A DNA stretch of 64,000 nucleotides from assembly GCF_007971385.1 (NCBI RefSeq), contig NZ_CP042434.1:5456001-5520000 (forward strand). The letters run 5' to 3'. The notes beneath the pieces are model-generated. The model had not been told where the DNA came from and made no database searches. It saw only the letters and a list, made by a program, of their open reading frames with translations. The DNA comes from Arachidicoccus ginsenosidivorans. GTDB lineage: Bacteria; Bacteroidota; Bacteroidia; Chitinophagales; Chitinophagaceae. This document shows, piece after piece, positions 20,100 to 28,804 of this stretch. The stretch's first letter is position 1. Each line of letters begins with the position of its first letter. The position numbers were made by a program, and so were the translations under genes.

Positions 20100-21388
20100 T
20101 TAAATAAGTTCAAGATTAGGATTCGGATAAGAATTAGCACTATGGATCGCTCTAGGATTACCATTGGCATCTGAAGTGCTGATTTTTACCAGGTACCTGA
20201 AGGGATTAAAACCTGCTGTGCATAAAATAAACGTGCTGATTGCCCCCGTACTGGTCGCCAGTGAGTTATTGGTTGAGGCCACCAGAAAAAACAAGGCAAT
20301 CAAATATAAACGTTCATTTATATATAGATAATATAACCTGTTATATAAGAGTGCTGTGATACTGATAAATAATAAAAAAGTAAATACCAATCCAAAGCGT
20401 AGCACCCATTGTAACCAAAAGTTTTCAATAATTTCCAGATCTAACCTGGTTTTAAGTATATCTATTCTATGACTGGATAAACCCCACAAAATCTCATGGG
20501 CATTAACATAGTCTAAGATAGCAAGGATCCTCACCCTGGCCCCAGCACTACCTTCATCATACACCGACACTGAAAGTAAACGATCCCCAAAATGTGTATA
20601 AAACAGTAGTACTATTAAAGTTAACCCACCGAATATAAAATACAGATAAGTATAAAATTTATTGGTAGATCCGATTACATTAAAAGTATTTCGGTTATAT
20701 AAATATCTATAAATAATATAATGTAAACAGGTTAGGGAGATAAAGCCATAAATCGCACCTCTGGACCCAAAGCAGAGCAGTCCAACCATTCCCAGTAATA
20801 ATAGCAGGTTCTTATATTTAACGCGGCTTAAATAAATAAACCCCATGATGACAATCAAATTGAGCGCATTGTTTAAAGGATGTCCTAAGAGAGCGGTAGA
20901 ACGAAAGGCCTGTTCATAATAAATAGTCAGCACATTTAAATAAAGTGGTGGAAAAAAATTATGCGAAAGCAACCTCTCTACTACTGCGAAAGACAGTCTA
21001 TGACAAAAAAGGCTAAAATAAGCCGCTGAACGGCTATATTAAGCTTGCGATCATATTTAGGCAAGATAATAGCCAGCATCGCGCTAGCAATTAAGGTATC
21101 CGCCATAAAGGAAATAGAATTGGTTCTGTTTTCCAAAACAACATACATCCATAATACTAAACATAGTGCCAGTAGCGTAAAACCGTATTTTTTCCTATAT
21201 AGTATACTCCAGAAATCCCCCGCTTTAGCAAATAACACAAAGACAAAGCTCAATGCAATTATGTAGGTTGACGGAAGTATCTTAAAATAGGCCGGTCCTG
21301 TATCCCCACCCAAATACCCTAGTTTATTTAATAATGGGGTGAATACAAAAAGCGAAAAAAAAGAAAATAATAAAATTAAATTTTTCAT
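20100..21388 (-). CDS. wzy: O-antigen ligase/polymerase-like membrane protein (Wzy), frame broken at about 20989
   Basis: The two halves, 20981-21388 and 20100-20972, are both strongly hydrophobic. They join as DCLFAVVERLLSHNFFPP if the TTT run at 20989-20991 (minus strand) had one more T. The joined protein of about 430 aa has about ten helices and a short periplasmic region with FRSTALLGHPLNNALN, a stretch typical of O-antigen ligase/Wzy proteins, followed by LLLLLGMVGLLCFGSRGAIYG. It is the first gene after the long leader holding promoter/operator B, and so heads the operon running to the lyase at 9521. Confidence 0.75.
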
Positions 21389-22100
21389 TCACGTAATTAT
21401 TAAGCCATTATTAGAATAAGTGTTGCAGTTTTCATGATTTAAAATTAAGCCCCCAAAAACGTCCTTCATTATGTTAGCGAAAAGCGCCGCGATACCATTC
21501 AAGGCTTATCCTGGGTATTTTTAACGAGTTTTGGTTTTATAAAAGTGGCAACGAACAGTGCGCCACCCATTACACGCGATAAGCGTTGTAATAGCTTTCT
21601 TTAAAAAAAAATTTTAATAGCTTCAAGGTATATCCTAATCAGCCTTTCAATGAATCATAACTTTTAACCTCTCAAAGAAATCCTTCAATAAACGGTGCCA
21701 GGTAAACCTATTGTGTACCTTATATAAATACCCAATTACAAACCATTATCCCCTATTACACAAGGTTATACCGCATTACATACAAGGCGTAAGCTCTAAT
21801 AAAGCAATTCATCCCTAGCTAATAGTCCTTAATTAAATTACGCACTCATTCAAAACACTTTTTATGAACATTTAGATTCCGAGACTTTGCTGCTTTTCCC
21901 ATAATAAAAGCAGATATAACATCTTAATACTTAAAGAGGAACTCATTTGACGCTGCCTTTTTAGTTGCCTGCAGTTAATTGGCATCCTAAAAGTGGCGCT
22001 GGTTAATTTTGGTTTTAATGAACGCTCTTAAATCAATTGGTTAACAAATATATTCTGTCAATTCAACTTCAATTAATTTCTCCTCAATTCTTATAATTTC

Positions 22101-22119
22101 TGTTTCTTAAAAGGAAACA
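22101..22119. promoter_or_regulatory. Operator-like palindrome B (TGTTTC-N7-GAAACA)
   Basis: Exact half-sites TGTTTC (22101-22106) and GAAACA (22114-22119) with seven bases between, as at the other three copies. It lies 13 bases downstream of the -7 element of the minus-strand promoter at 22133, so a bound protein would block the start or early steps of transcription of the polymerase operon. Confidence 0.65.
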
Positions 22120-22132
22120 AAAATTTTCAGCA

Positions 22133-22162
22133 CAAATATACCTAAATTTAAATCAAAAACAA
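22133..22162 (-). promoter_or_regulatory. Bacteroidota-type promoter of the polymerase operon (TTG-N19-TATATTTG)
   Basis: TTG (22160-22162) and TATATTTG (22133-22140) are separated by 19 bases. The arrangement matches the promoter at 27642-27671 in both spacing and surrounding sequence. Confidence 0.62.
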
Positions 22163-22390
22163 GTTTTCTTGTATTATTATCCGAGATTTATTTCACTTCT
22201 ATTTCACTTACGACAGTTTCTCTCATAAACCACTGATAACCCATTAGTAAATCCCAAGTAAGACTGTAGTATCCTCCTAATAACTCACTTAGTAACCCTC
22301 AATACCCCCTAATTAATCCAAATAAACCGCTTCAAAACACTATAATTATTTATAGCATCATTAAAACCAGCGACATAAATGATTGCAACC

Positions 22391-22448
22391 TTAGGGTGTG
22401 GATGTGGATGTAGATGTGGAGCTGGAGGTGGAGCTGGATGTGGATGCG
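22391..22448. repeat. Imperfect hexamer tandem repeat in the glycosyltransferase 3' end
   Basis: Repeats of the type TGTGGA/GCTGGA in steps of six bases, read as Ser-Thr on the minus strand. Such tracts can gain or lose units. Confidence 0.6.
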
Positions 22449-23524
22449 CACAAATCACTTTCCATCTGTAAGGTTTTATATTTACTTATATATGCATCAG
22501 CCGTCACTGATATATTAAAATGCTTATTACAATACACATAAGCCCTTTCAACTCTTTCTCGCAAAAGCTCTGTCCCCATTAAGTTGGTAAATTCAATAAG
22601 TTTAAGCGCCAAGCCCTCTGCATTGCCCGCCTCAAAATAGGCCCCATAAGTACCATTTTTAATAAGTTCCATGGGGCCTTCAATATTAGATACCAAGACC
22701 GGAACTTTTGCGGCCATCGCCTCCGCAATGGTAAGGCCAAATCCTTCATAAAGGGAAGGTTGTATTAAGAGGTCGTACTCACTTAAATGTTCATATATAT
22801 ATGCTCTGCTTTTTATCCCTAGAAATTGCACGTACGCCCCTATACCGAGATCACTGGACAAACGTTTCAGATAGTCTAAAGATTTACCAGTACCTATAAA
22901 ATCAAGTTGTATGGGACAGTACCCTTTGTCGATCATTTTTCTAATAGCCATTAGCGCCAGATGCTGCCCTTTTTTTTCATGATGCAGTCGGCTGACCTGA
23001 ACAACCCTTGTAATCCGATCAGGAAGTACATTTGCGGCATCAGTCCTTTTAGCCTTTATATCCGTGCACCTGACACCATTATAAATAATATCAATATCCA
23101 GCTTACTTCTTTCAAGTACATCTGTTTTTACTGCCTCAGAAATAGCGATACAGGCTTTGAACTTGTGGATATATTTAAAAGTACCGCCTGTATCGTGGAT
23201 GGTAAGTAGGGACTTACGTCTATAGGACAACCACCATATAGCATTCACCATATTACGATTGTGACAATGGATGACATCCGGTTTAAACTTACGTATTTCG
23301 CGGTTTAGCAAAATTAGCGGTATTGGATTAACAGAACCTGGCCTGCGATTCAGGCATATGACTTCCACATTTTTGGAAACCGAAGCCAGTAAAGCTGTAT
23401 TAATACCTGAATTAACAATAATAAGCTTAACTTGTACATGTTTACACTGGCTATTTATAATGTCAGCCAACATCGCTTCGGCTCCGCCGATATTAAATGA
23501 AAATATAATATGTAAAATTCTCAT
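22391..23524 (-). CDS. Glycosyltransferase family 4 with a repeat-encoded Ser/Thr tail
   Basis: 377 aa. The N-terminus RILHIIFSFNIGGAEAMLADII is the GT-B glycine loop; VVQVSRLHHEKKGQHLAL, DFIGTGKSLDYL and PSLYEGFGLTIAEAMAAKVP with the E-x7-E motif follow. The last 19 residues are almost only Ser and Thr and are encoded by imperfect 6-base repeats (22391-22448). This tail is not part of the GT4 fold and could vary in length. The gene is divergent from the regulator at 23917 and lies upstream of the polymerase operon, so it may be transcribed separately from it. Confidence 0.84.
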   Translation of the reverse strand: MRILHIIFSFNIGGAEAMLADIINSQCKHVQVKLIIVNSGINTALLASVSKNVEVICLNRRPGSVNPIPLILLNREIRKFKPDVIHCHNRNMVNAIWWLSYRRKSLLTIHDTGGTFKYIHKFKACIAISEAVKTDVLERSKLDIDIIYNGVRCTDIKAKRTDAANVLPDRITRVVQVSRLHHEKKGQHLALMAIRKMIDKGYCPIQLDFIGTGKSLDYLKRLSSDLGIGAYVQFLGIKSRAYIYEHLSEYDLLIQPSLYEGFGLTIAEAMAAKVPVLVSNIEGPMELIKNGTYGAYFEAGNAEGLALKLIEFTNLMGTELLRERVERAYVYCNKHFNISVTADAYISKYKTLQMESDLCASTSSSTSSSTSTSTSTP

Positions 23525-23916
23525 AGTTTATTTATTAAATTCAATTAAATCCATTAATTTTGAACATTAAGCATCATGTAAAGTATTATAAAAGTCTATT
23601 ATTGTAATTTTGTGGTTGTGCCTCAATACAATCCACCCTGGGCACCCACTTTATGTTTTAATAAAAATTGCTTTTACGCCAATTGCAGGCTTTCATAACC
23701 ACTTTACTATGTGGGATAAAAATTGTCTATTTAAAATATTACTAAAAAATAATATATAACCAAATGATAAAGAGAAATTATGAAAGTTATCCACCGACCA
23801 TCTTACTAACCTTGATTACTTTTAAAAATTTGCCATGATTTTCATAAGTAATTTTGTGTATCATTGCATCTCTATTTGATCCGCCATACCCTTTGTTTCT
23901 AATTTAGAGACAAGAA
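23525..23916. other. Divergent intergenic region between glycosyltransferase and S24 regulator
   Basis: No gene. A -7-like TCTATTTG (23871-23878, one mismatch to TAnnTTTG) lies 13 bases before operator C on the plus strand; a well-spaced -33 element is not clear. I saw no convincing promoter for the minus-strand glycosyltransferase. Confidence 0.45.
23892..23914. promoter_or_regulatory. Operator-like palindrome C at the regulator start codon
   Basis: TTTGTTTC-TAATTTA-GAGACAAG: the same N7 spacing and the same TAATTTA centre as palindrome A, with one changed base in the right half-site. It ends two bases before the ATG of the HTH/S24 gene, a textbook position for negative autoregulation. Confidence 0.68.
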
Positions 23917-24615
23917 ATGAATCGAAAAGACCAAAATATTTTTATGCGACAAATGACATCCATTAAAAAACGAATTTTACAATACCTTACAATAAAGGGT
24001 ATTACTAAATATGAATTTTATAAAACTACAGGAATCACCCGTGGCATTCTTGATCAGGATAACGGAATTACTGAAAGCAATATTTTAAAGTTTATTCATT
24101 CCTACCCAGAAGTAAGCATTGTCTGGCTAATTGTTGGCCTGGGAGATATGCTTGAAGAGGAGTCCTCTTTAAAAGGCGCCTCTAAGCGACCAGATATCGA
24201 ACAAAATCTCACCCAAGAACCGATTGCCCTTCCTTTAATCCCCTCAGAATATCTAGCGCCATTTTTAGAAAAGGATCAGCTTACCCAAAATAAAGACTAC
24301 CCTACCCAATATGTTCAGAACCAATTTAGCGACGCCGACTTTTTCACCAGAGTGCGCGATTTGTCGCTATTTCCGCAATACAACAGCGGAGATTTTATTG
24401 CCTGCAAAATCATTGAATCAACAGATTTTATTCAATGGAACAAAATTTATGTCCTCTCTACTAGGCAGGGAGTCATCGTCAAACGAATATTAGAAGGGAA
24501 AGATGAGACCCATTTTAAAATGAGTAGTGACAACCCTTCCTTTCATACATTTGAAATCTCCAGGGAAGAAATCAAGGGCATGGCTATAGTTCGTGGTGGC
24601 ATACATCTTGAATAA
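23917..24615 (+). CDS. XRE-type HTH regulator with S24 (LexA/CI-like) C-terminal domain
   Basis: 232 aa. Residues about 16-65 form a helix-turn-helix (KKRILQYLTIKGITKYEFYK ... RGILDQDNGITESNILKF). A linker rich in Pro and Glu follows, and residues about 140-230 match the S24 fold: RVRDLSLFPQYNSGD (Ser150 and Gly158-Asp159 at the catalytic-loop positions) and GVIVKRIL (Lys189). The Ser/Lys dyad thus appears kept, but I see no clear Ala-Gly cleavage site in the linker, so self-cleavage is unproven. The start codon is set by the adjoining palindrome. Genes with copies of that palindrome upstream (polymerase operon, barrel/lipoprotein operon, WcaJ leader) are its likely targets. It could act as a repressor released by a signal or by damage. 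Confidence 0.85.
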   Translation: MNRKDQNIFMRQMTSIKKRILQYLTIKGITKYEFYKTTGITRGILDQDNGITESNILKFIHSYPEVSIVWLIVGLGDMLEEESSLKGASKRPDIEQNLTQEPIALPLIPSEYLAPFLEKDQLTQNKDYPTQYVQNQFSDADFFTRVRDLSLFPQYNSGDFIACKIIESTDFIQWNKIYVLSTRQGVIVKRILEGKDETHFKMSSDNPSFHTFEISREEIKGMAIVRGGIHLE

Positions 24616-25072
24616 AGTATTACCATTCATTATATTGTCAGCCACCTGACAATATGCTTTAGGCTTTAATAGCGGCACCCTTTTCATTGCCTTAAATGGT
24701 ATTTTTGTCTCTTGGAAAGAAGGCAATGGGAAAGCTACGCCCCTTACCCTTACCAATACTCATTCCCTTACCAATACTCATTCCATTACCTTTACCAATT
24801 TTATAACCTCTTCCATTACCCATTAACCTTCCCCCCTTTTCCTTACTGATCAAACTCATTCTAATGCGTTTTAACGCTATCCCAAAAATATACATCAACT
24901 TGAGAGAGTAGCAATCCAGAGAGGATACCATAAACTGAGACGGAATTCAAGGTACCTCCCTGGTTGCCTTTTATACTCAATCATAACAGCCCATTACATT
25001 TCTCTTTAAGCAGCGCTAGCCTGGTTACTCTAGCCAAACAGTGATTGGTATCCAATATGCAGGCGCCTGACA
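24616..25072. other. Intergenic region with an 18-bp tandem repeat
   Basis: The regulator and the lipoprotein gene converge here. Apart from the 18-bp repeat at 24749-24784 I see no gene; open frames on the minus strand are products of the repeat. Confidence 0.5.
24749..24784. repeat. 18-bp perfect tandem duplication
   Basis: CTTACCAATACTCATTCC occurs twice in direct succession (24749-24766, 24767-24784), followed by a degenerate third copy to about 24810. Confidence 0.75.
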
Positions 25073-26491
25073 TTACTGCGATCCTGCAGTTTGATTAAGC
25101 GTCAGCACTTGTCCGCTGCCATCACCGCCAATCCCACTGGCCAGACTGCAAGGGTCACTTATGTTTGTTGAAAACATTAGATCACCACTTGCGTCATAGA
25201 CCTGTACTATAATTGGCATGCCTGGAATGATTCTAGCAGGCAGCTCTTGCCCATCTTTAACGGTTCCACTCAAACTGTAGATTAGCAGATCCGTCTCTGT
25301 ACCACCGCCAGTACTCCCATTTTTGGTCGAATATATTTTAAGGGTTACTGGCGTTGTAGCTCCTTTTGCCAACCAGGCGGCTTTTATCTTAAATATTAAG
25401 TTGGATAATGCTGTATTATTATATGCCTCAGTAGCAATACTACTATTACAAGCCGGAGTAAAATCACCTACCATAAACCAGCTTAAATGATCTACTAAAA
25501 AATGAACATACAGGTCTTCATCATATTTCTCAACCTTACCTGTGGTCTCAAATTGAAAATAGCCATTATCTGTACTATAGCTGAATACCTTTAACTGGTC
25601 GCCTACCTTTACCCGTTGGTTAGTCTGGGGGTTTATAAAATCAGGATTCAGGCGAATGGTAATATCAATTGGTGTGGTAAATCCCTTTATCTCCTTTCCT
25701 GCAGCTGTCATTGAAAGCTCAATCAGCCCAGCTGGCAGTAAAGTCCCCGCCAGAAAACTTCCATTTTCTACCTTGACTTTCTTTTGTGTTAAATCACCAC
25801 CCGGGAATGCCTTAAGTGCATCATTCATAGACGCCTCTACATATAGCGAGGTTATCTGAATACTTGATAGCGGATTACCGTTATTGCCACCAATGACCGA
25901 ACCATCCAATCCTTTAAAGGCGGCTCCCTTCTTAAATTTAACGGTTGTTTTACCTGTTGTACAGGTACAAGTGCCTGGCCCCACATATATAACTGTATCT
26001 TTTATCACCTTGCCGTCATTTACTTTCATGGTGATGTTTTTGACTTCCACGCCCTCTGGTGGCTTGGCGTGGTTAATCATTAACACATAATGTGAAGCAC
26101 TGCCACTATCGGCCACCGTTATTTCTACCGGTAAATTTATCGTCGAATAGCCTGACTTTTTAATAATCAAGTTAAATTCAATTGAGTGACTCTCAGTAGG
26201 CGGATTGCTCGGGTCTACCGCTAAGCCAAGGACCGAACCTTTAACCTTAAAATTCTTATGACCATTCAGATCAAAGATTCTGGAGGCGTCCTCTCCGCTT
26301 AAGGTAATCGTAGCATCCTCCATTTTGGCACCTGAACTGCTCGTTATATTAAACAAGGTCTTATACTTAAATAAGCTGGCATTAACAGCAATCTCAACAT
26401 CTTTTAATGCATTGGTGCAGCGGAACATTAATAGTCCCATACAAAGCATCAGACTGGTCAGCCAGATCCCAATGACGGTATTTCTTTTCAT
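25073..26491 (-). CDS. Predicted lipoprotein of unknown function
   Basis: 472 aa. The N-terminus TVIGIWLTSLMLCMGLLMFRCTN is a signal peptide ending in a plausible lipobox cysteine (position 25). The rest looks like several beta-sandwich modules, with repeated strand-rich segments and a cluster GPGTCTCTTGKTT near residue 170. I recognise no family with confidence. It follows the outer-membrane barrel gene by 5 bases and so shares its promoter/operator D, which suggests a surface complex of barrel plus lipoprotein co-regulated with exopolysaccharide synthesis. Confidence 0.65.
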   Translation of the reverse strand: MKRNTVIGIWLTSLMLCMGLLMFRCTNALKDVEIAVNASLFKYKTLFNITSSSGAKMEDATITLSGEDASRIFDLNGHKNFKVKGSVLGLAVDPSNPPTESHSIEFNLIIKKSGYSTINLPVEITVADSGSASHYVLMINHAKPPEGVEVKNITMKVNDGKVIKDTVIYVGPGTCTCTTGKTTVKFKKGAAFKGLDGSVIGGNNGNPLSSIQITSLYVEASMNDALKAFPGGDLTQKKVKVENGSFLAGTLLPAGLIELSMTAAGKEIKGFTTPIDITIRLNPDFINPQTNQRVKVGDQLKVFSYSTDNGYFQFETTGKVEKYDEDLYVHFLVDHLSWFMVGDFTPACNSSIATEAYNNTALSNLIFKIKAAWLAKGATTPVTLKIYSTKNGSTGGGTETDLLIYSLSGTVKDGQELPARIIPGMPIIVQVYDASGDLMFSTNISDPCSLASGIGGDGSGQVLTLNQTAGSQ

Positions 26492-26496
26492 TGTGC

Positions 26497-27246
26497 CTAA
26501 GTTTTAATAATTAAAAATCCATAGCTAATTCCTACCTGAACCACAGGCAGCCACCTATAACTTCTCATATTTCGTTCAATAATCCCTTCGTTAGAAGTAT
26601 TTTCAGATAAGAGTTTGTCTGCCGTTACCTGTACATCCGGTGTGCTCATATAATAAGATCCGATATCAATATTAAGTCCCAGATACCCTCCTTTAAAGAG
26701 GCTGCCCAGGTATAGATTTCTAATACCTACCCCCATATAAGGTGCCCAGGGTTTCCACTTGATATTGGCCTTAAATTTGCCCACATCTGAATTAGGAATC
26801 ACGATGTCTCCATAATGATAATCCCCTTTGAGTAGTGCCGTGGCATCCGTCTCTGCCTTGAAAAAATAAGCAGCACCTCCGATTACAGCTAGTTTTTGCA
26901 TCAATAAGGAATTGCTAGCGCGTCTAAAAGGTTTCACCTCCACCTTTAATGATCCGTTATAGAACCGGCCTTTCATATCCATATTATATTTATTGTTATC
27001 CCAACTTCTAATTTTACTAAATCCAAGTGGTGCTATTGAACCCTCCAGCCGTAAAGCAAAGACCTCACTGGTGGCATAAGCTGCATTGAGTCCAAATCCC
27101 TGGGTTCCCAGGTGTGCGCCTAAAGAGTAGCCAACCAGCATATCTTCTACATTTTTATAACTATTATTACGCTGCGCCCCAGCAGTAAAAAACACGAGCG
27201 AGCTCATCCACAAAAGCCCCATAATTAGTAATAATTGGTATTTCAT
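26497..27246 (-). CDS. Outer-membrane beta-barrel protein
   Basis: 249 aa with a signal peptide (LLLIMGLLWMSSLVFFTAGAQ). The mature part has alternating, glycine- and aromatic-rich strands (VGYSLGAHLGTQGFGLNAAY, WAPYMGVGIRN, GYLGLNIDIGSYYM) and ends in LPVVQVGISYGFLIIKT, like 8-10-strand outer-membrane barrels. The function is unknown. It is the first gene after the promoter at 27642 and operator D, and is followed directly by the lipoprotein gene. Confidence 0.72.
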   Translation of the reverse strand: MKYQLLLIMGLLWMSSLVFFTAGAQRNNSYKNVEDMLVGYSLGAHLGTQGFGLNAAYATSEVFALRLEGSIAPLGFSKIRSWDNNKYNMDMKGRFYNGSLKVEVKPFRRASNSLLMQKLAVIGGAAYFFKAETDATALLKGDYHYGDIVIPNSDVGKFKANIKWKPWAPYMGVGIRNLYLGSLFKGGYLGLNIDIGSYYMSTPDVQVTADKLLSENTSNEGIIERNMRSYRWLPVVQVGISYGFLIIKT

Positions 27247-27594
27247 ATTTCAAATTCAATAAACACAAATACACAGCCTATAACCTGTCGTTATAGATAC
27301 AAATCAGCATATCCATGGATGATTACTCAATAAACAGTTATCCAATGACTTTTAGAGAAAGCCATTTTCAGTAAAACAAAACTAATCCCAAACGAACCTG
27401 CTAAACGCCTAACTTTAAATATAAATAAGAGATGCAGTCTATCCTTTACTTATTTGGTTCTGGTCTTACTCCTGGTGTTATTCCTTTTCCTATTCACAAA
27501 ACATCTATATTCTTTCTCTACCCCAACCTGTGCATTAAAGTGAAGCAATAAGGTGCTCGTTAATTTTGGTTTTAAACAGTAATTATATACCCTT

Positions 27595-27631
27595 TATCGT
27601 TTTTGTTTCCGATTTGGAAACAAAAACGATA
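27595..27631. promoter_or_regulatory. Operator-like palindrome D (TGTTTC-N7-GAAACA)
   Basis: The longest copy: 16-bp perfect arms TATCGTTTTTGTTTCC / GGAAACAAAAACGATA around GATTT. The core half-sites are at 27604-27609 and 27617-27622. It lies just downstream of the -7 element at 27642-27649 on the minus strand. Confidence 0.7.
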
Positions 27632-27641
27632 TATCTTACTG

Positions 27642-27671
27642 CAAATATAATATCATTTTTCATAAAAACAA
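27642..27671 (-). promoter_or_regulatory. Bacteroidota-type promoter of the barrel/lipoprotein operon (TTG-N19-TATATTTG)
   Basis: TTG (27669-27671), 19 bases, TATATTTGC (-7, 27642-27649). It has the same layout as the promoter at 22133-22162. Confidence 0.65.
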
Positions 27672-27910
27672 CTTTTCTTGCATTTTTATTCAATTTTTCT
27701 TTTAATAGAATAAGTGAATAGGCAGCTTATAGTATTCATCGAATTATATAGCAGTAAGTTAGGGATATTTTTTCAGGTATATTTTCTTGTATAAAAGGAG
27801 TTATTCGCTGGAAAAATAATCGAAAAATGTAAAAGAAAGCCTGCCAATAAACAAACTTTCACATGTAAGGTGAAAGATTTAAAGAGAGTTGGTTGGGAGT
27901 ATGGCAAGGT

Positions 27911-28351
27911 TCAGTCTGTTACTGTGAAGCTGTCATCATTTTCCGTTGCCTCATCTTGGTTTTCGATGTATTCCATAATCATCTCATCCGTAATGTTTCC
28001 ATACGTTGCCACAAAGTAGCCTCGTGCCCATAAATGCCGACCCCAAAATATTTTTGACAGTTCCCGGTTTTCCTGTAACATCTTATAAGAACTTTTACTT
28101 TTCAGATCCTGGGCCAATTTATTGATTGATAAGTACGGTGGTACTGACACAATTAGATGAACGTGATCCTTGGATATATGCCCCTTTATTATTTCGACCT
28201 CGTTTTCTTTACATACACCTCTTATGATCTCGCGGGCCCTATCTGCAATTATTCCGGTCATCACCTTCTTTCGGTACTTCGTAAGCCACACAAGGTGATA
28301 CTTACAGTCGTAGGTAATATGTGGCGTTTTCCGATAATTTTGCATAACCAA
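27911..28351 (-). CDS. tnpA: IS200/IS605-family transposase TnpA (Y1 HUH)
   Basis: 146 aa. YDCKYHLVWLTKYRKKVM at the start, the HUH motif DHVHLIVSVP near residues 62-71, LKSKSSYKML, and WARGYFVATYGNITDEMIMEYIENQ with the likely catalytic tyrosine near the C-terminus. All landmarks of Y1 single-strand transposases are present and the frame is intact. No TnpB partner is nearby, so this is IS200-like. A short hairpin-forming sequence upstream of the gene (near 28380-28400, CTCG...CGAG) could belong to the element's end. Confidence 0.9.
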   Translation of the reverse strand: MVMQNYRKTPHITYDCKYHLVWLTKYRKKVMTGIIADRAREIIRGVCKENEVEIIKGHISKDHVHLIVSVPPYLSINKLAQDLKSKSSYKMLQENRELSKIFWGRHLWARGYFVATYGNITDEMIMEYIENQDEATENDDSFTVTD

Positions 28352-28804
28352 AGATACATGAACATCCTTAAACTAAAGTCTCGGCTAAAGGCGAGGAATT
28401 TAATCCTTGAACCAGCCACTAAAATGGCCTGCTCTAGCCCCATGGCGTCCTCAAAACTGCGGGATACAATAGTAATTTCATGTATTATGCCACCATTAGG
28501 CCACCGGTATTGGCTCAGGTAGTATTGACTCCACACTAGTGCTTTAAAAGGCAAGGAAGCGAGCGGCTTTTTAATTTTAACACCTTGTCATGAGTGGTTT
28601 TGTCAAAAGTGGCAGTCGTCTGCCCCAATTCATGTACTGTTTTAACGCGTCAAGAGAATTGCCGCAGGCAGTAAATAGGCCATTTTTTGGAGAAAAGGAT
28701 GGGGTACAATCCTTTTCTCCAATAATGATATAGTTAAGAAGGCTAAAATGTTTAAAATAAGGTGGCTATCCTAACCATTTAACGCGGCAGGAATAGCTAT
28801 ACAT
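28352..28804. other. Intergenic region with a long inverted repeat
   Basis: Apart from the possible IS200 end (to about 28440) and the inverted repeat at 28687-28722, I see nothing that supports a gene. Confidence 0.45.
28687..28722. terminator. Inverted repeat, 14-bp perfect stem, possible terminator
   Basis: TTGGAGAAAAGGAT, an 8-base loop, ATCCTTTTCTCCAA. It lies about 80 bases past the stop of the T9SS protein gene on the minus strand. There is no classic T-run after the stem, so it may stabilise or terminate the transcript. Confidence 0.45.

Larger units (their letters stand above)
21389..22390. other. 1 kb non-coding leader of the polymerase operon
   Basis: No supported gene on either strand. 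It contains the promoter at 22133-22162 and operator B at 22101-22119, both minus-strand oriented, which implies a leader of about 0.7 kb before the polymerase gene. The motif GTTAATTTTGGTTTTAA (near 21999) recurs beside the 27.6 kb operator (near 27558). The rest is AT-rich with no clear structure. Confidence 0.55.
27247..27910. other. Leader/promoter region of the barrel operon
   Basis: No gene. It holds operator D (27595-27631) and a strong minus-strand promoter (27642-27671), giving a leader of about 390 bases. The part next to the transposase gene (about 27720-27910) probably includes one end of the IS200-type element, whose border I cannot fix. Confidence 0.5.

Noticed and set aside
24692..24931. 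Minus-strand frame with Gly-Lys-Gly-Met-Ser-Ile repeats
   Set aside because: The open frame is made by the 18-bp tandem repeat; there is no start context, homology or promoter.
28261..28554. 97-codon frame overlapping the TnpA start
   Set aside because: It overlaps the transposase in another frame and its composition does not look like a protein; more likely the IS end.
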